DNA from: Acidobacteriota bacterium
Lineage (GTDB): Bacteria > Acidobacteriota > Blastocatellia > Pyrinomonadales > Pyrinomonadaceae
Length of the DNA: 64,000 bases
Direction: 5' to 3'
Assembly: GCA_016700175.1 (NCBI GenBank)
Contig: CP065003.1
Coordinates: 3,048,001-3,112,000, forward strand
Shown: piece after piece, positions 35,876-43,661 of the stretch
Layout: every line of letters begins with the position of its first letter
Numbering within the stretch: position 1 is the stretch's first letter
Translations under genes and position numbers: made by a program
Notes under the pieces: model-generated
The model's database searches: none
What the model was told of the DNA's origin: nothing
Seen by the model: the letters and a program-made list of their open reading frames with translations, nothing else

Positions 35876-38800
35876 CTACTCCTCCTTCTGACTTCTCGAA
35901 GAACACATAAAGAAATACGCGCACGTGGGACACTTGCGGTCGTCGGGGTCCGGAGCGAACTCCCGTCGGTTGATCGAGTCGATCACCTTCTCGTACTTCC
36001 CTATCCGGTTCTTGACGACCGTGTCCGAGATCTCGTGCGTGTATTCCGAATCGTCCGAAAGATAGACGTTCCTTACCGACACGTCCGCGTCCGGATGCTC
36101 CGTCCGAAGCGCGTGCAGAAGAAGCGCGTCCTCGTGTTCCGTTGTGACGTTCGCCGGCTGTTTGCCTGTCTTCACATTTCGTGCGATCACTCGCTTTGAA
36201 GCGCCGGACCCCGATTCCTCCAGCGAATCCACACCGATCTTCACGCGTCCGTTTCCGATCGGCACGGTGTAGACCGCGCGGCTTTTCATCGCTTCCGAAG
36301 TTCCGAACCTTTCGATCACGCGCTCAAGCAGCTCGTCCGCCTTGTCCTTGAAAAGTCCGGCGTAGGGATGCTCGCCGAGCTCCGCTTCCTCCCAGAGCCT
36401 CTCCATAGTATCGCGCGCGAAAGAGTCGGTTTCTTCCGGACCGAGCCTCGAATCCTGGACCGCTCGCAGGGTCTCGAACACAACGCCGTGAAGCTTCTGA
36501 TACGCCGATCTGTTGTCGCGCCCTTTCAATCCGGCTTCGTACCGGTAGTAATACTGGCGCGCGCACTTGAGATACCGGTCCAGTTCCGCCGCGTAAAACT
36601 CCGTGCGCGTATAGGATTCGGGTGGCGCCGGGTCGCTTTCGCGTTTGGCGATCTCCGAAGATATCGAAGCCGGTTTTGGCAGCACGCTTTCGAGCCGCGA
36701 CAGAAACGGCGATTCGTTGCTCGTCGAACGCTCGGTGTAGTTCACAGAACGCGAAAGATGCAGGCGGTCCTTCGCCCTGGAGAGCGCGACGAAGAACAGG
36801 CATTCCTCCTCTTCGACGTGATCGTCCTTCGGATCGCCTCGCAGCCCCGGAGGAGTGGGGCATTTCTCGCCGCGCCAGTTTGCAGGGACTTTTCCCTTCA
36901 CAAGATACGGTAAACAGACGGCGCCGAATTCCAGTCCCTTTGCGCCGTGGACGGTGAGAAGCCGAACCGCGTCGAGCCCCGAAGCCGCCGGAGGGATCTC
37001 CGCCAGGTTCTTCTGTTCGCGGAAGAGCACAAGCCGGCGTATGTAATCGAGGAACGCCGCGACCGGGTCGTCGGCGCCCGCGAACCTGTCTTCGGTCGAA
37101 CCGGCAAACCCGAGCAGCTGATAGATCGCGATCAGCTTCTGCTTGCCGGCGATCGAATCGTCATCGAGTATCCCCCGAAGATAGTCCGTCCGGTTGAAGA
37201 GATAGTCGGTCAGGAACTCATAGGCGGATGTCTTAGGATCGCGTTCCAGGTGTTCGCGGAGCCTTGCGAGTGACGCGCGGCCTTCTTGCGAGAGATCAGG
37301 CGATTCGTCGTCAGGATCGAGCCCCGTGATGCCGCACTGCTTGTCTTCAGCAGCCGAAACGATCGCGAACTGGTCACCGAGCGAAAGCGAATAATCGTCG
37401 AGATCGCCCACCCGCAGGATCGTGTGACAGTGGTTCGAGGAGGCCAGGTCCAGGACCGACAAAAGGTCGCGGATCTCCTCGCGTTCGAAAAGTTGTCCGA
37501 GGTAGAACACGGGCACGCCGTACCTGGTCAGAGCTTCGCCGACGGAGGCTAGCTGAGCGTGCGTCCTGCAGATGACCGCCTGGTCGCGAAACGCCGTACC
37601 GCGACCGTTGTTCGCCAGTATGTGCTCCGCGATCCGTGCCGCTTCGGTCTCGAAGACGTCCGCGACGTCGTATGTCACCGTCTCGCCCTCGCCTTTTCCA
37701 CGGAACGCTTCCCATTCGTTGAAAGGCTCGCGCGCGATCATTCCGCGGCCGAACTCGCCGAACGTCCTGACGATCGGCTCGACCGAGCGATAGTTCGTCT
37801 CGAGGCTCAGTTTCTTCGATCCGGGATATTCCTCCTCGAATTTTCGTATGTTCGCCGGCGATGCGCCGCGCCAACGGTAGATCGACTGGCGGAGATCGCC
37901 GACCGCCCAAAGGCCCTTTCCTTCGCCCGCCACCTGCCGCAGGAGTATTCCCGATGCGCGGTTCACGTCCTGGAACTCGTCGACGAGGATGTGATCGAAC
38001 AGTCCTCGTACTTCGTTCAGCACGGAAGCGTTCTCTTCGAAAAGCTTCACGGGCCGCAGGATCAGGTCTCCGAAATCCAGAAGCTTGTCTTCGTCGAGCA
38101 GCTCCTGATACTTCTTATATACTCCCGCGGTTTCCAGAGCCTTTTCCCCCTTCGTGACGGCGTCGTCATCCTCGGCGGCGGCGAGCATCGATTCGGCGTG
38201 CTTCCTGTACTCCTCCGGCCCGCAGAGCTCGTCCTTCGCCTTCGATATTGCGTTGAGAATGTCGGGCAGGTCGCGCATCGGATCGTAAAGCGCGAGGTAA
38301 TGATCGAGGTTTAGGTCAGCGAGATGGCCTTCGAGCATCAGCAGTGCGTCGATCTGGTCGAGGATCTCCGAATCCTTCCCGACACCGGCTTCCTTCCAGT
38401 ACTTCCGGAGGAGATTGAAGCCGAAAGCGTGGAAGGTCATTATCTGGATCTTCGCCGCGTCTTCGGGTCGCGCCTCGCCGATCCGCTCGCGCATTTCCCC
38501 GGCGGCTTTGTTCGAGAAGGTGAGAGCGAGGATACGCCTCGGATCGGCGCCTTTGTTGAGAAGGTGGACGATCCTCCGGATCAGCGTTTCGGTCTTTCCG
38601 GTCCCGGGACCGGCAGAGATCAGCACTGGACATTGGTCGGTCTCGACGGCGCGTTTCTGGCTGGGGTTGAGGGAGAACTTCGTCTGTCCGACGAGCTTCA
38701 GCTTGTCGGTCCCTGTCGTTCCCTTTTCCGATGCTTCTCTCGGAGAACCGGGCTCAACCGGATCGAAAACGCCGACAAGCTGAAGCTCGTCGGACAGATC

Positions 38801-39379
38801 TTCGACAGGCTGAAGCCTATCGTACCTCGGGATCAGGACCGCCCTCGCGATCTGCCGGTTCACGTAACCGAGCGGCATCCCGGTGCGTTCAGCGATCTCG
38901 CTCGCAGTCAGACCGTTCTCGACGAACGCCTTCCTCAAAGCCTCGCACGGCAGCAGGAACTCAAGCGCGAACAGATTCGCGTCACGTTCGGCGCGTTCGT
39001 GCGGCCCGTAGCCGACGACGCGGGTCCTCGCCGTCGGCACCTCTTCTTCGGTCGAGATCTCGTCGATGTCCTCTTTCGAACACGAGGGCTTGAAAGTGTG
39101 GAGCACCTCGTGCGCGGCCTCGTGCGCGATGCAGAAATGCCTGTATCCGCCGTCGAGGTCGTCGTTGATGAAGACCACGCCGTCGTAGATATCGGCGAGC
39201 GCGCCATTGAGATTCGGGGAATCGGGAGGCTCGGGGCTGAGCTCAAGATCGAGAAGACCGAGCGCGGGAGCGATCAGGCTTTCGGAGCTGAGAAGCGAAT
39301 CGGGATCGAGTCCCCCGGCGGAACACACCCGCTTCCTGAGTTCATATGCTTCTTCGCGGATCTCGTGTCCGTGGTCCAT
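35876..39379 (-). CDS. ImmA/IrrE metallopeptidase - UvrD-family helicase - RecB-like Fe-S nuclease fusion
   Basis: The 1167-residue protein has three parts. Residues 1-180 are an ImmA/IrrE zinc peptidase: H86-E-A-A-H90, then E131-x-x-A-N-x-F-A. Residues 236-930 are a superfamily 1A helicase: AGPGTGKT (256-263), DEFQD (467-471), GDLRQSIYRWRG, TVHGAKGLEF and VALSRAKD. Residues 960-1167 resemble the RecB/AddB nuclease: Cys in RYLKCARQYYY, IGVDSL, NVKTGK, and a final C-x2-C-x6-C. Together the four Cys could hold an Fe-S cluster. The usual second acidic residue before V-K appears as Asn, so catalysis may be altered. Residues 185-235 are encoded by repeat DNA. It is the last gene of a three-gene operon with a sigma factor and an HTH protein; ImmA/IrrE peptidases usually cleave an HTH repressor, here perhaps the neighbour. 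Confidence 0.85.
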   Translation of the reverse strand: MDHGHEIREEAYELRKRVCSAGGLDPDSLLSSESLIAPALGLLDLELSPEPPDSPNLNGALADIYDGVVFINDDLDGGYRHFCIAHEAAHEVLHTFKPSCSKEDIDEISTEEEVPTARTRVVGYGPHERAERDANLFALEFLLPCEALRKAFVENGLTASEIAERTGMPLGYVNRQIARAVLIPRYDRLQPVEDLSDELQLVGVFDPVEPGSPREASEKGTTGTDKLKLVGQTKFSLNPSQKRAVETDQCPVLISAGPGTGKTETLIRRIVHLLNKGADPRRILALTFSNKAAGEMRERIGEARPEDAAKIQIMTFHAFGFNLLRKYWKEAGVGKDSEILDQIDALLMLEGHLADLNLDHYLALYDPMRDLPDILNAISKAKDELCGPEEYRKHAESMLAAAEDDDAVTKGEKALETAGVYKKYQELLDEDKLLDFGDLILRPVKLFEENASVLNEVRGLFDHILVDEFQDVNRASGILLRQVAGEGKGLWAVGDLRQSIYRWRGASPANIRKFEEEYPGSKKLSLETNYRSVEPIVRTFGEFGRGMIAREPFNEWEAFRGKGEGETVTYDVADVFETEAARIAEHILANNGRGTAFRDQAVICRTHAQLASVGEALTRYGVPVFYLGQLFEREEIRDLLSVLDLASSNHCHTILRVGDLDDYSLSLGDQFAIVSAAEDKQCGITGLDPDDESPDLSQEGRASLARLREHLERDPKTSAYEFLTDYLFNRTDYLRGILDDDSIAGKQKLIAIYQLLGFAGSTEDRFAGADDPVAAFLDYIRRLVLFREQKNLAEIPPAASGLDAVRLLTVHGAKGLEFGAVCLPYLVKGKVPANWRGEKCPTPPGLRGDPKDDHVEEEECLFFVALSRAKDRLHLSRSVNYTERSTSNESPFLSRLESVLPKPASISSEIAKRESDPAPPESYTRTEFYAAELDRYLKCARQYYYRYEAGLKGRDNRSAYQKLHGVVFETLRAVQDSRLGPEETDSFARDTMERLWEEAELGEHPYAGLFKDKADELLERVIERFGTSEAMKSRAVYTVPIGNGRVKIGVDSLEESGSGASKRVIARNVKTGKQPANVTTEHEDALLLHALRTEHPDADVSVRNVYLSDDSEYTHEISDTVVKNRIGKYEKVIDSINRREFAPDPDDRKCPTCAYFFMCSSRSQKEE
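38675..38827. repeat. Family C palindromic repeats inside a coding sequence
   Basis: Three family C cores (GATAGGCTTCAGCCTGTCG, GACGAGCTTCAGCTTGTCG and GACAAGCTGAAGCTTGTCG-type, read on either strand) lie in frame between the peptidase and helicase domains. They encode RYDRLQPVEDLSDELQLVG and DKLKLVG. The first two are in the same order and nearly the same spacing as the intergenic copies at 47889-47942. Confidence 0.85.
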
Positions 39380-39394
39380 AGGTCATCCGAGAGG

Positions 39395-39991
39395 TCATTC
39401 AAGAAGGTAGCGTTTCTCCACATCAGAAAGGTCGCGGTCTTTCCGGACTGCTTCACCGAAATCAACCTGCGGCAAAGGTTCGGGCCGTACCTCAGCCTTG
39501 AAATTGCCTTCGGCGGCCACTTGCGGAAGTTCGAGATACGCGCGAACGGATTCGGCCGCGACTTCCAGCTTCGCCGCGAGACTCTCGATGACCTTCGAAG
39601 GAACTGTCGGGGCAAGAACGTTCCGCTTGTCGAGCTGCACAAAGAGCGAAAGGCTCAGGCCGACGGTCCTCGCAAACTCGCGCTTCTTCATCCCGCGCTC
39701 TTCTACGAGCGCCGCCAGGCTGGAGATCGGGACGGGTGCTTTTTTCGAAGCGTCGAGCAATTGTCTGAACCGTTCCCGGCCGTGCACGAGAAACGCCTCC
39801 ATCTCATCCCCTTCAATTTCTTCATCGGGCAAGTGCTCCATATGCGCTCTTTCCGATGCGAACGCCATAAGTTCACTGGCGTAGTCGGGGAATCGCGCCA
39901 TCCACTTCTTGAGCACTTCGGTGTTATTGCCGTCCGGAGTCTCGGCTGCGTAACTTTCGAGAACGCGCCGAAGCGTGGCTTCTTTATTCAT
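39395..39991 (-). CDS. HTH regulator encoded between a sigma factor and the peptidase-helicase fusion
   Basis: The 198-residue protein has a helical N-terminus (about 1-75, TLRRVLESYAAETPDGNN...). A likely HTH domain covers about 95-150, with MKKREFARTVGLSLSLFVQLD as the helix pair and VIESLAAKLEVAAESVRAYL after it, then a flexible tail. It overlaps the sigma gene by 4 bases (ATGA) and ends 15 bases before the fusion gene. It is the natural candidate target of the ImmA/IrrE peptidase or an antagonist of the sigma factor; both are inference. Confidence 0.7.
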   Translation of the reverse strand: MNKEATLRRVLESYAAETPDGNNTEVLKKWMARFPDYASELMAFASERAHMEHLPDEEIEGDEMEAFLVHGRERFRQLLDASKKAPVPISSLAALVEERGMKKREFARTVGLSLSLFVQLDKRNVLAPTVPSKVIESLAAKLEVAAESVRAYLELPQVAAEGNFKAEVRPEPLPQVDFGEAVRKDRDLSDVEKRYLLE

Positions 39992-40785
39992 CGTTCTCCT
40001 CCGATGTAATCCCTGAGAATACGCCTTGCCTTTTCGTGCCGATTCCTGATGGTTCGTGAGGTGACGCCCAGGTACCTTGAGACAGTGAGCTCGTTTGGGT
40101 CGTTCGATTCGCAGTTCCAGCCTTCAAAATCGAGCAGAATTACCACTTCGCGAAGCTCCAGCGGAAGGGCGAGAAGTCCCTCACGGAGCATTGCCTCTTG
40201 CTCGGGCGACAACGCGTCAAGGATCGGTTCGATCGGTGGGCCTTCGCGGTCGTCATCGTCTATAGAGATCTCGGATGACTTCCTCGCCGAATCAGCCTTT
40301 GTCTTTTTCGCTTTGCCGAGTGCTTCCATCGCCGCGAACGACAGGAATCTTACCTCTGCAAAGTCTATGCGGTCGGTTTCAAGGTCCATGAGCTTCTCGA
40401 CAAACCCGTCGCTGACGCTCCGTGCCCAATCCGCAAACTCTGTCTTGTCTCTGGGACGATGCCTGGATTTTCTGAGGTATCTGTAGAACCGCCGCTCGAT
40501 CTCCTCGAAAACCGCAAGCAAGGCGTACTCCTTCCGCACGTCGTTTTCACCGGTCGCAAGTTGCCTTCGCCACTCGCGGAAGAAGTACACGAGCGTCTCT
40601 TCCCTCAAATAGCGCTCGCTGTCGCCTTTCGGAATCAGAGCTCTCGAAGCGATCTCGTCGGGTGCCGTTCCGGTAAGCGAGAGAATCTGAGCTTCCACTG
40701 CAGGCCTTCGGACAAATACTTCACCGTCCGCATTCTCCCTGGTAAGCGGCCTGATCTGAACCTTTTCTCCGCTGTCGCCCGACAT
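39988..40785 (-). CDS. Sigma-70-family (ECF-like) RNA polymerase sigma factor
   Basis: The 265-residue protein has a region-2-like helical stretch (about 80-150: EETLVYFFREWRRQLA, VFEEIERRFYRYLRKS). A Lys/Ser/Asp-rich linker follows, then a clear region 4 (about 190-262): LSPEQEAMLREGLLALPLELREVVILLDFEGW, then VSRYLGVTSRTIRNRHEKARRILRDYI. It is longer than a minimal ECF factor, with an added N-terminal 70 residues. GGGGAGGG precedes the ATG. First gene of the operon. Confidence 0.78.
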   Translation of the reverse strand: MSGDSGEKVQIRPLTRENADGEVFVRRPAVEAQILSLTGTAPDEIASRALIPKGDSERYLREETLVYFFREWRRQLATGENDVRKEYALLAVFEEIERRFYRYLRKSRHRPRDKTEFADWARSVSDGFVEKLMDLETDRIDFAEVRFLSFAAMEALGKAKKTKADSARKSSEISIDDDDREGPPIEPILDALSPEQEAMLREGLLALPLELREVVILLDFEGWNCESNDPNELTVSRYLGVTSRTIRNRHEKARRILRDYIGGER

Positions 40786-41034
40786 TCGACGCCCTCCCCG
40801 GCGATCGAGACTTAGGATTTCCGCAGACCGCTGTCGCAGCGGAATCCGGCTTTAATCAATATCTTCTGAAAAGTTGGCGGGATGCAATGTGGGTATTCTA
40901 GGCGAGGGTCGTGGTTTCTACAAACTTCGGCGGAGAGGAGCCCGGAGAAGAGGTTAAACCGCAGAGCACGCAGAGGGGTTCTTCAACGCAAAGGTCGCCA
41001 AGGTCGCTAAGGAGATGATTGATTCTTCCTTTCG
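40786..41034. other. Gene-free gap before the inverted-repeat bounded segment
   Basis: I see a family D repeat (AACGCAAAGGTCGCCAAGG, about 40986-41004) and no coding sense. The promoter of the minus-strand sigma operon should lie in 40790-40900, but no convincing boxes are visible. Confidence 0.4.
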
Positions 41035-41117
41035 TTCGACTTGTCTAATCGCTCGTAGAATTCGAAGCCGTTGCACAAAAGAAGCCAGCGAAACTTCTTA
41101 GCGACCTTTGCGACCTT
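41035..41117. repeat. Left arm of an 83-bp perfect inverted repeat
   Basis: Bases 41035-41117 are the exact reverse complement of 41927-42009 (key pieces TTCGACTTGTCTAATCGC and AGAAGCCAGCGAAACTTC). The arm ends in family D sequence (GCGACCTTTGCGACC). The pair encloses the gene at 41260-41853. A family C core follows at 41181-41203. Confidence 0.95.
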
Positions 41118-41259
41118 CGCGTTGAAGAAGCCCCCAAACGACCTTTGCGTTGAAAAATACCTGAGAACTTCTCCGCACACGACAAGCTGAAGCTCGTCGT
41201 ACCACGCGGCCGCGGTCGGAATATCTCCGTGCCCCGTGAGATAATCTGTTCGGAGGAAG

Positions 41260-41853
41260 ATGAAAATGAGATTCTGTTTGGGATCGCTCGCGGTGGTATT
41301 GTTCGTCGTTTCGGTTTCCGTCTCTGCGAAGGCTCAGGAGAAATCGAAGTACGCAGGAGAAGAGACTCGCGAGATCAAGAGCCTTTCGGCCGACGACATT
41401 GAAGCGCTGAAGAACGGACGCGGATGGGGTTTGGCGAAGTCCGCGGAGCTGAACGGCTATCCGGGGCCGATGCATGTACTTGAATTGAAAGACCGGATCG
41501 GCCTTTCGAAAGCGCAGGAGGCTGAGATCAAAGGTCTGTTCGATGAGATGAAGACCGCCGCGATCCCCCTTGGACTTCGCCTTATCGAACTCGAAAAACA
41601 GCTGGACGATCTGTATTCAAGCAGAGTCGTCGACGCGAAGAACCTTGAAGAAAAACTGCTTGAGATAGGCGAGGTCAGGGCCAGGCTGCGGTTCGTCCAT
41701 CTTTCCGCCCATCTGAGAACGCCGAAGATACTCACCGAAGCACAGGTCAGGAAATACAACGAGCTGAGGGGCTACGGCTCCGGCGATCCGTGCAAGAACG
41801 TCCCCGAAGGCCACGATCCGGATATGTGGAAGAAGCACAACGGCTGTAATTGA
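41260..41853 (+). CDS. Periplasmic Spy/CpxP-like helical protein
   Basis: A signal peptide (about 1-25, ending SAKAQ) precedes a 170-residue, mostly helical protein. It has a GYPGPMHVLELKDRIGLSK segment and a long charged helix hairpin (EAEIKGLFDEMKTAAIPLGL, KQLDDLYSSRVVDAKNLEEK) and ends in LTEAQVRKYNELRGY, the LTxxQ-type motif of the Spy/CpxP/CnrR group. Such proteins act as envelope chaperones or metal-stress sensors. GGAGGAAG precedes the ATG. It stands alone between the arms of a long inverted repeat. Confidence 0.72.
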   Translation: MKMRFCLGSLAVVLFVVSVSVSAKAQEKSKYAGEETREIKSLSADDIEALKNGRGWGLAKSAELNGYPGPMHVLELKDRIGLSKAQEAEIKGLFDEMKTAAIPLGLRLIELEKQLDDLYSSRVVDAKNLEEKLLEIGEVRARLRFVHLSAHLRTPKILTEAQVRKYNELRGYGSGDPCKNVPEGHDPDMWKKHNGCN

Positions 41854-41926
41854 AAGGTCGAAGAATCTAACCGCAATATGAGCTAAACGCAAAGGTCGCG
41901 AAGATTCTCAGGGATCTTTAAACGCA

Positions 41927-42009
41927 AAGGTCGCAAAGGTCGCTAAGAAGTTTCGCTGGCTTCTTTTGTGCAACGGCTTCGAATTCTACGAGCGATTAGA
42001 CAAGTCGAA
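41927..42009. repeat. Right arm of an 83-bp perfect inverted repeat
   Basis: Exact reverse complement of 41035-41117. It is preceded by two further family D motifs (AACGCAAAGGTCGC at 41886 and 41921) and followed by a third in inverse orientation near 42035-42060. Confidence 0.95.
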
Positions 42010-42079
42010 AAAAAGGAAGAAGCAATAATCTTCTTAGCGACCTTCGCGTCCTTTGCGTTGAAAAACCCCCGGGATCAAC

Positions 42080-42763
42080 CTACTGCGCGACTCCTCCGCA
42101 GCCGGCCGTTACCGATGCCGATCCCGAAGTGTCCTTCTGGACCCGAGGACTTCCTCCGTAACACACGCTGCTCGCTCCCGAGGCGTCTGCCCTAAGGTCG
42201 CTGATCACATTGAGCTTGATGCTGCTCGCTCCGCTGGCGTCGATGTCCACCGAATCGACCGTGAACGATGTCGCCTTGATGTTCGAAGCGCCGCTGATGT
42301 CGATCGTCGCTGTGCGCGAGTTGCCGTCGATCGAGACCGAGGAGGCGCCGCTGACGTCGATGTCGATCTTGTCGCTGTTTACGCCCGTGACCTTCGCGAC
42401 CGAAGCTCCCGAAATGTCGAGGTTGTCGAGCGAGGGCAGCGAGACGGCCACCTTGATCTTCCCGCGCTTCTTCGAATCCCATTTCTCGTTCCAGTCCCTG
42501 TCGTGCTTCACGATGAGGCTTCCGTTGCGGACCTCGGTCACGATCTCTTTCAGCACGGAATCCTTCGCCTCGATGACGACTTCGTAGTTGCCTCCGACGG
42601 TGATCACCGCCTCCATCGCGCCGCCTATGTCGACGCCCGTGAATCCGGAGACGTTTCGGGTCTCTGACCTGTATTCGTCCTGAGCCAATGCCGTAGCGGC
42701 CGTTGCCGCGATCGCGAAGGCGACGAGCGCCAATGCCACGAGTGTGTGTCTGAAGTTCTTCAT
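42080..42763 (-). CDS. DUF2807 (head-GIN) periplasmic beta-repeat protein
   Basis: A signal peptide (about 1-28, cleaved near ALAQ) precedes a 200-residue beta solenoid of the DUF2807 family. It shows the FTGVDIGGAMEAVIT head and then DISGASVAKV, DVSGASSVSI, DISGASNIKA, DASGASSIKL and DASGASSV: five near-regular SGAS turns. A Cys pair (SVCYGG and TAGCGG) near the end may form a disulphide. No enzymatic function is known for the family. Confidence 0.9.
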   Translation of the reverse strand: MKNFRHTLVALALVAFAIAATAATALAQDEYRSETRNVSGFTGVDIGGAMEAVITVGGNYEVVIEAKDSVLKEIVTEVRNGSLIVKHDRDWNEKWDSKKRGKIKVAVSLPSLDNLDISGASVAKVTGVNSDKIDIDVSGASSVSIDGNSRTATIDISGASNIKATSFTVDSVDIDASGASSIKLNVISDLRADASGASSVCYGGSPRVQKDTSGSASVTAGCGGVAQ

Positions 42764-43142
42764 CCGTTCTCTCCTGTCTGGTTAATGTGCTTGCGCGTTT
42801 AACGGGATAACACCGCCGGGAGCCATTTAATGACAGGACAGACTTCCGGACCGCGGGCGTCCCCGCCCGCATTCCGTGAATAGCTTGAGATATGAGATCG
42901 CCGACAGGTTCATGGGGATCGCGCCGCCCCTCCGGGGCGACGGAACGCACGCGTCCCGCGTGCAGTGAGCGAAGCGAAAACGATCGCGATTGGAAAAGCC
43001 GCTAAAGCGGCTAGATCAAATGGGGGCTCCCCGACCGTGGGTGGCGCCCTTCGGGCTTACCCACGGCTAAATGCACATGACCGCTACGCGGTCGCCCCCC
43101 TCCTTTCTTTCCTTTCGACCCGTTCGTGTTTAGAATGTCCGC
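42764..43142. repeat. Gap with GGACCGCGGGCGTCCC repeat and family A palindrome
   Basis: 42848-42870 matches the GC-rich direct repeat also seen at 7168 and 7218. 42925-42975 carries GGAACGCACGCGTCCCGCGT plus GCAGTGAGCGAAGCGAA, also found at 51167-51210. 43037-43074 is a family A variant (CCGTGGGTGGCGCCC ... ACCCACGG). No gene. Confidence 0.55.
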
Positions 43143-43601
43143 ATGCAGCTCATAGGGACGCGGTTCGTTCGCCCGGGCGAGTACGGTGACTTTGCCTGGA
43201 TGATCGAACAGCCGGAGTACTCCGACTCGCTCTTCATTTTCAACGACAACGAGAGGCAATTCCTTATGCACCGCAGCGAGCCGCACTCGGGCTCCGGCTG
43301 TTATGAAGGCGGCGGCAACGCGGTGATCCGGCCGTACCAGTGCGAAGACCCGCCGCACGCAGCGGGCATTCCGACCGGGGCCTCCGGGCGAGGCTACAGC
43401 GGGCTCGACGATCATGTCCGGTCGATCATCGACCGCGCAATTTCCGATATCGGGGAGCTGCTGGCAACGGGAAGGTACAAGCGGGTGTTCTACAGCTCCG
43501 ATGGCAGGGGAGGCCTCGGAACCGGAATATTCGACGTAGGGGAAGACGTCAAAGCGTATGTAATCGAAAGGCTCGAAACATTCGCCGATCAGGCACGCTG
43601 A
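43143..43601 (+). CDS. Conserved protein of unknown function, copy 1 of a paralogous pair
   Basis: The 152-residue cytosolic protein opens with IGTRFVRPGEYGDFAWMIEQ and continues with YSDSLFIFNDNE, IRPYQC and AAGIPTGASGRGYSGLD. It ends with an alpha/beta part, SIIDRAISDIGELLATGRYKR then VFYSSDGRGGLGTGIFDVG. The copy at 48642-49136 shares the same order of motifs. The conserved Gly/Asp/Asn positions suggest a ligand-binding or enzymatic fold, but I do not recognise the family. It lies 60 bases upstream of the first YhaO-like gene on the same strand. Confidence 0.75.
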   Translation: MQLIGTRFVRPGEYGDFAWMIEQPEYSDSLFIFNDNERQFLMHRSEPHSGSGCYEGGGNAVIRPYQCEDPPHAAGIPTGASGRGYSGLDDHVRSIIDRAISDIGELLATGRYKRVFYSSDGRGGLGTGIFDVGEDVKAYVIERLETFADQAR

Positions 43602-43661
43602 AGCTCCCGTCTCAACCCCCTTTATTCCTTTCATCCCTGTTTAGGCGTTCTTGTAAGGCCG

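Noticed and set aside
38324..40009. 561-codon open frame on the plus strand
   Set aside because: It is antisense to the sigma/HTH/fusion operon, has Arg/Glu/Leu-rich shadow composition and no domain, while the minus-strand products carry full motifs.
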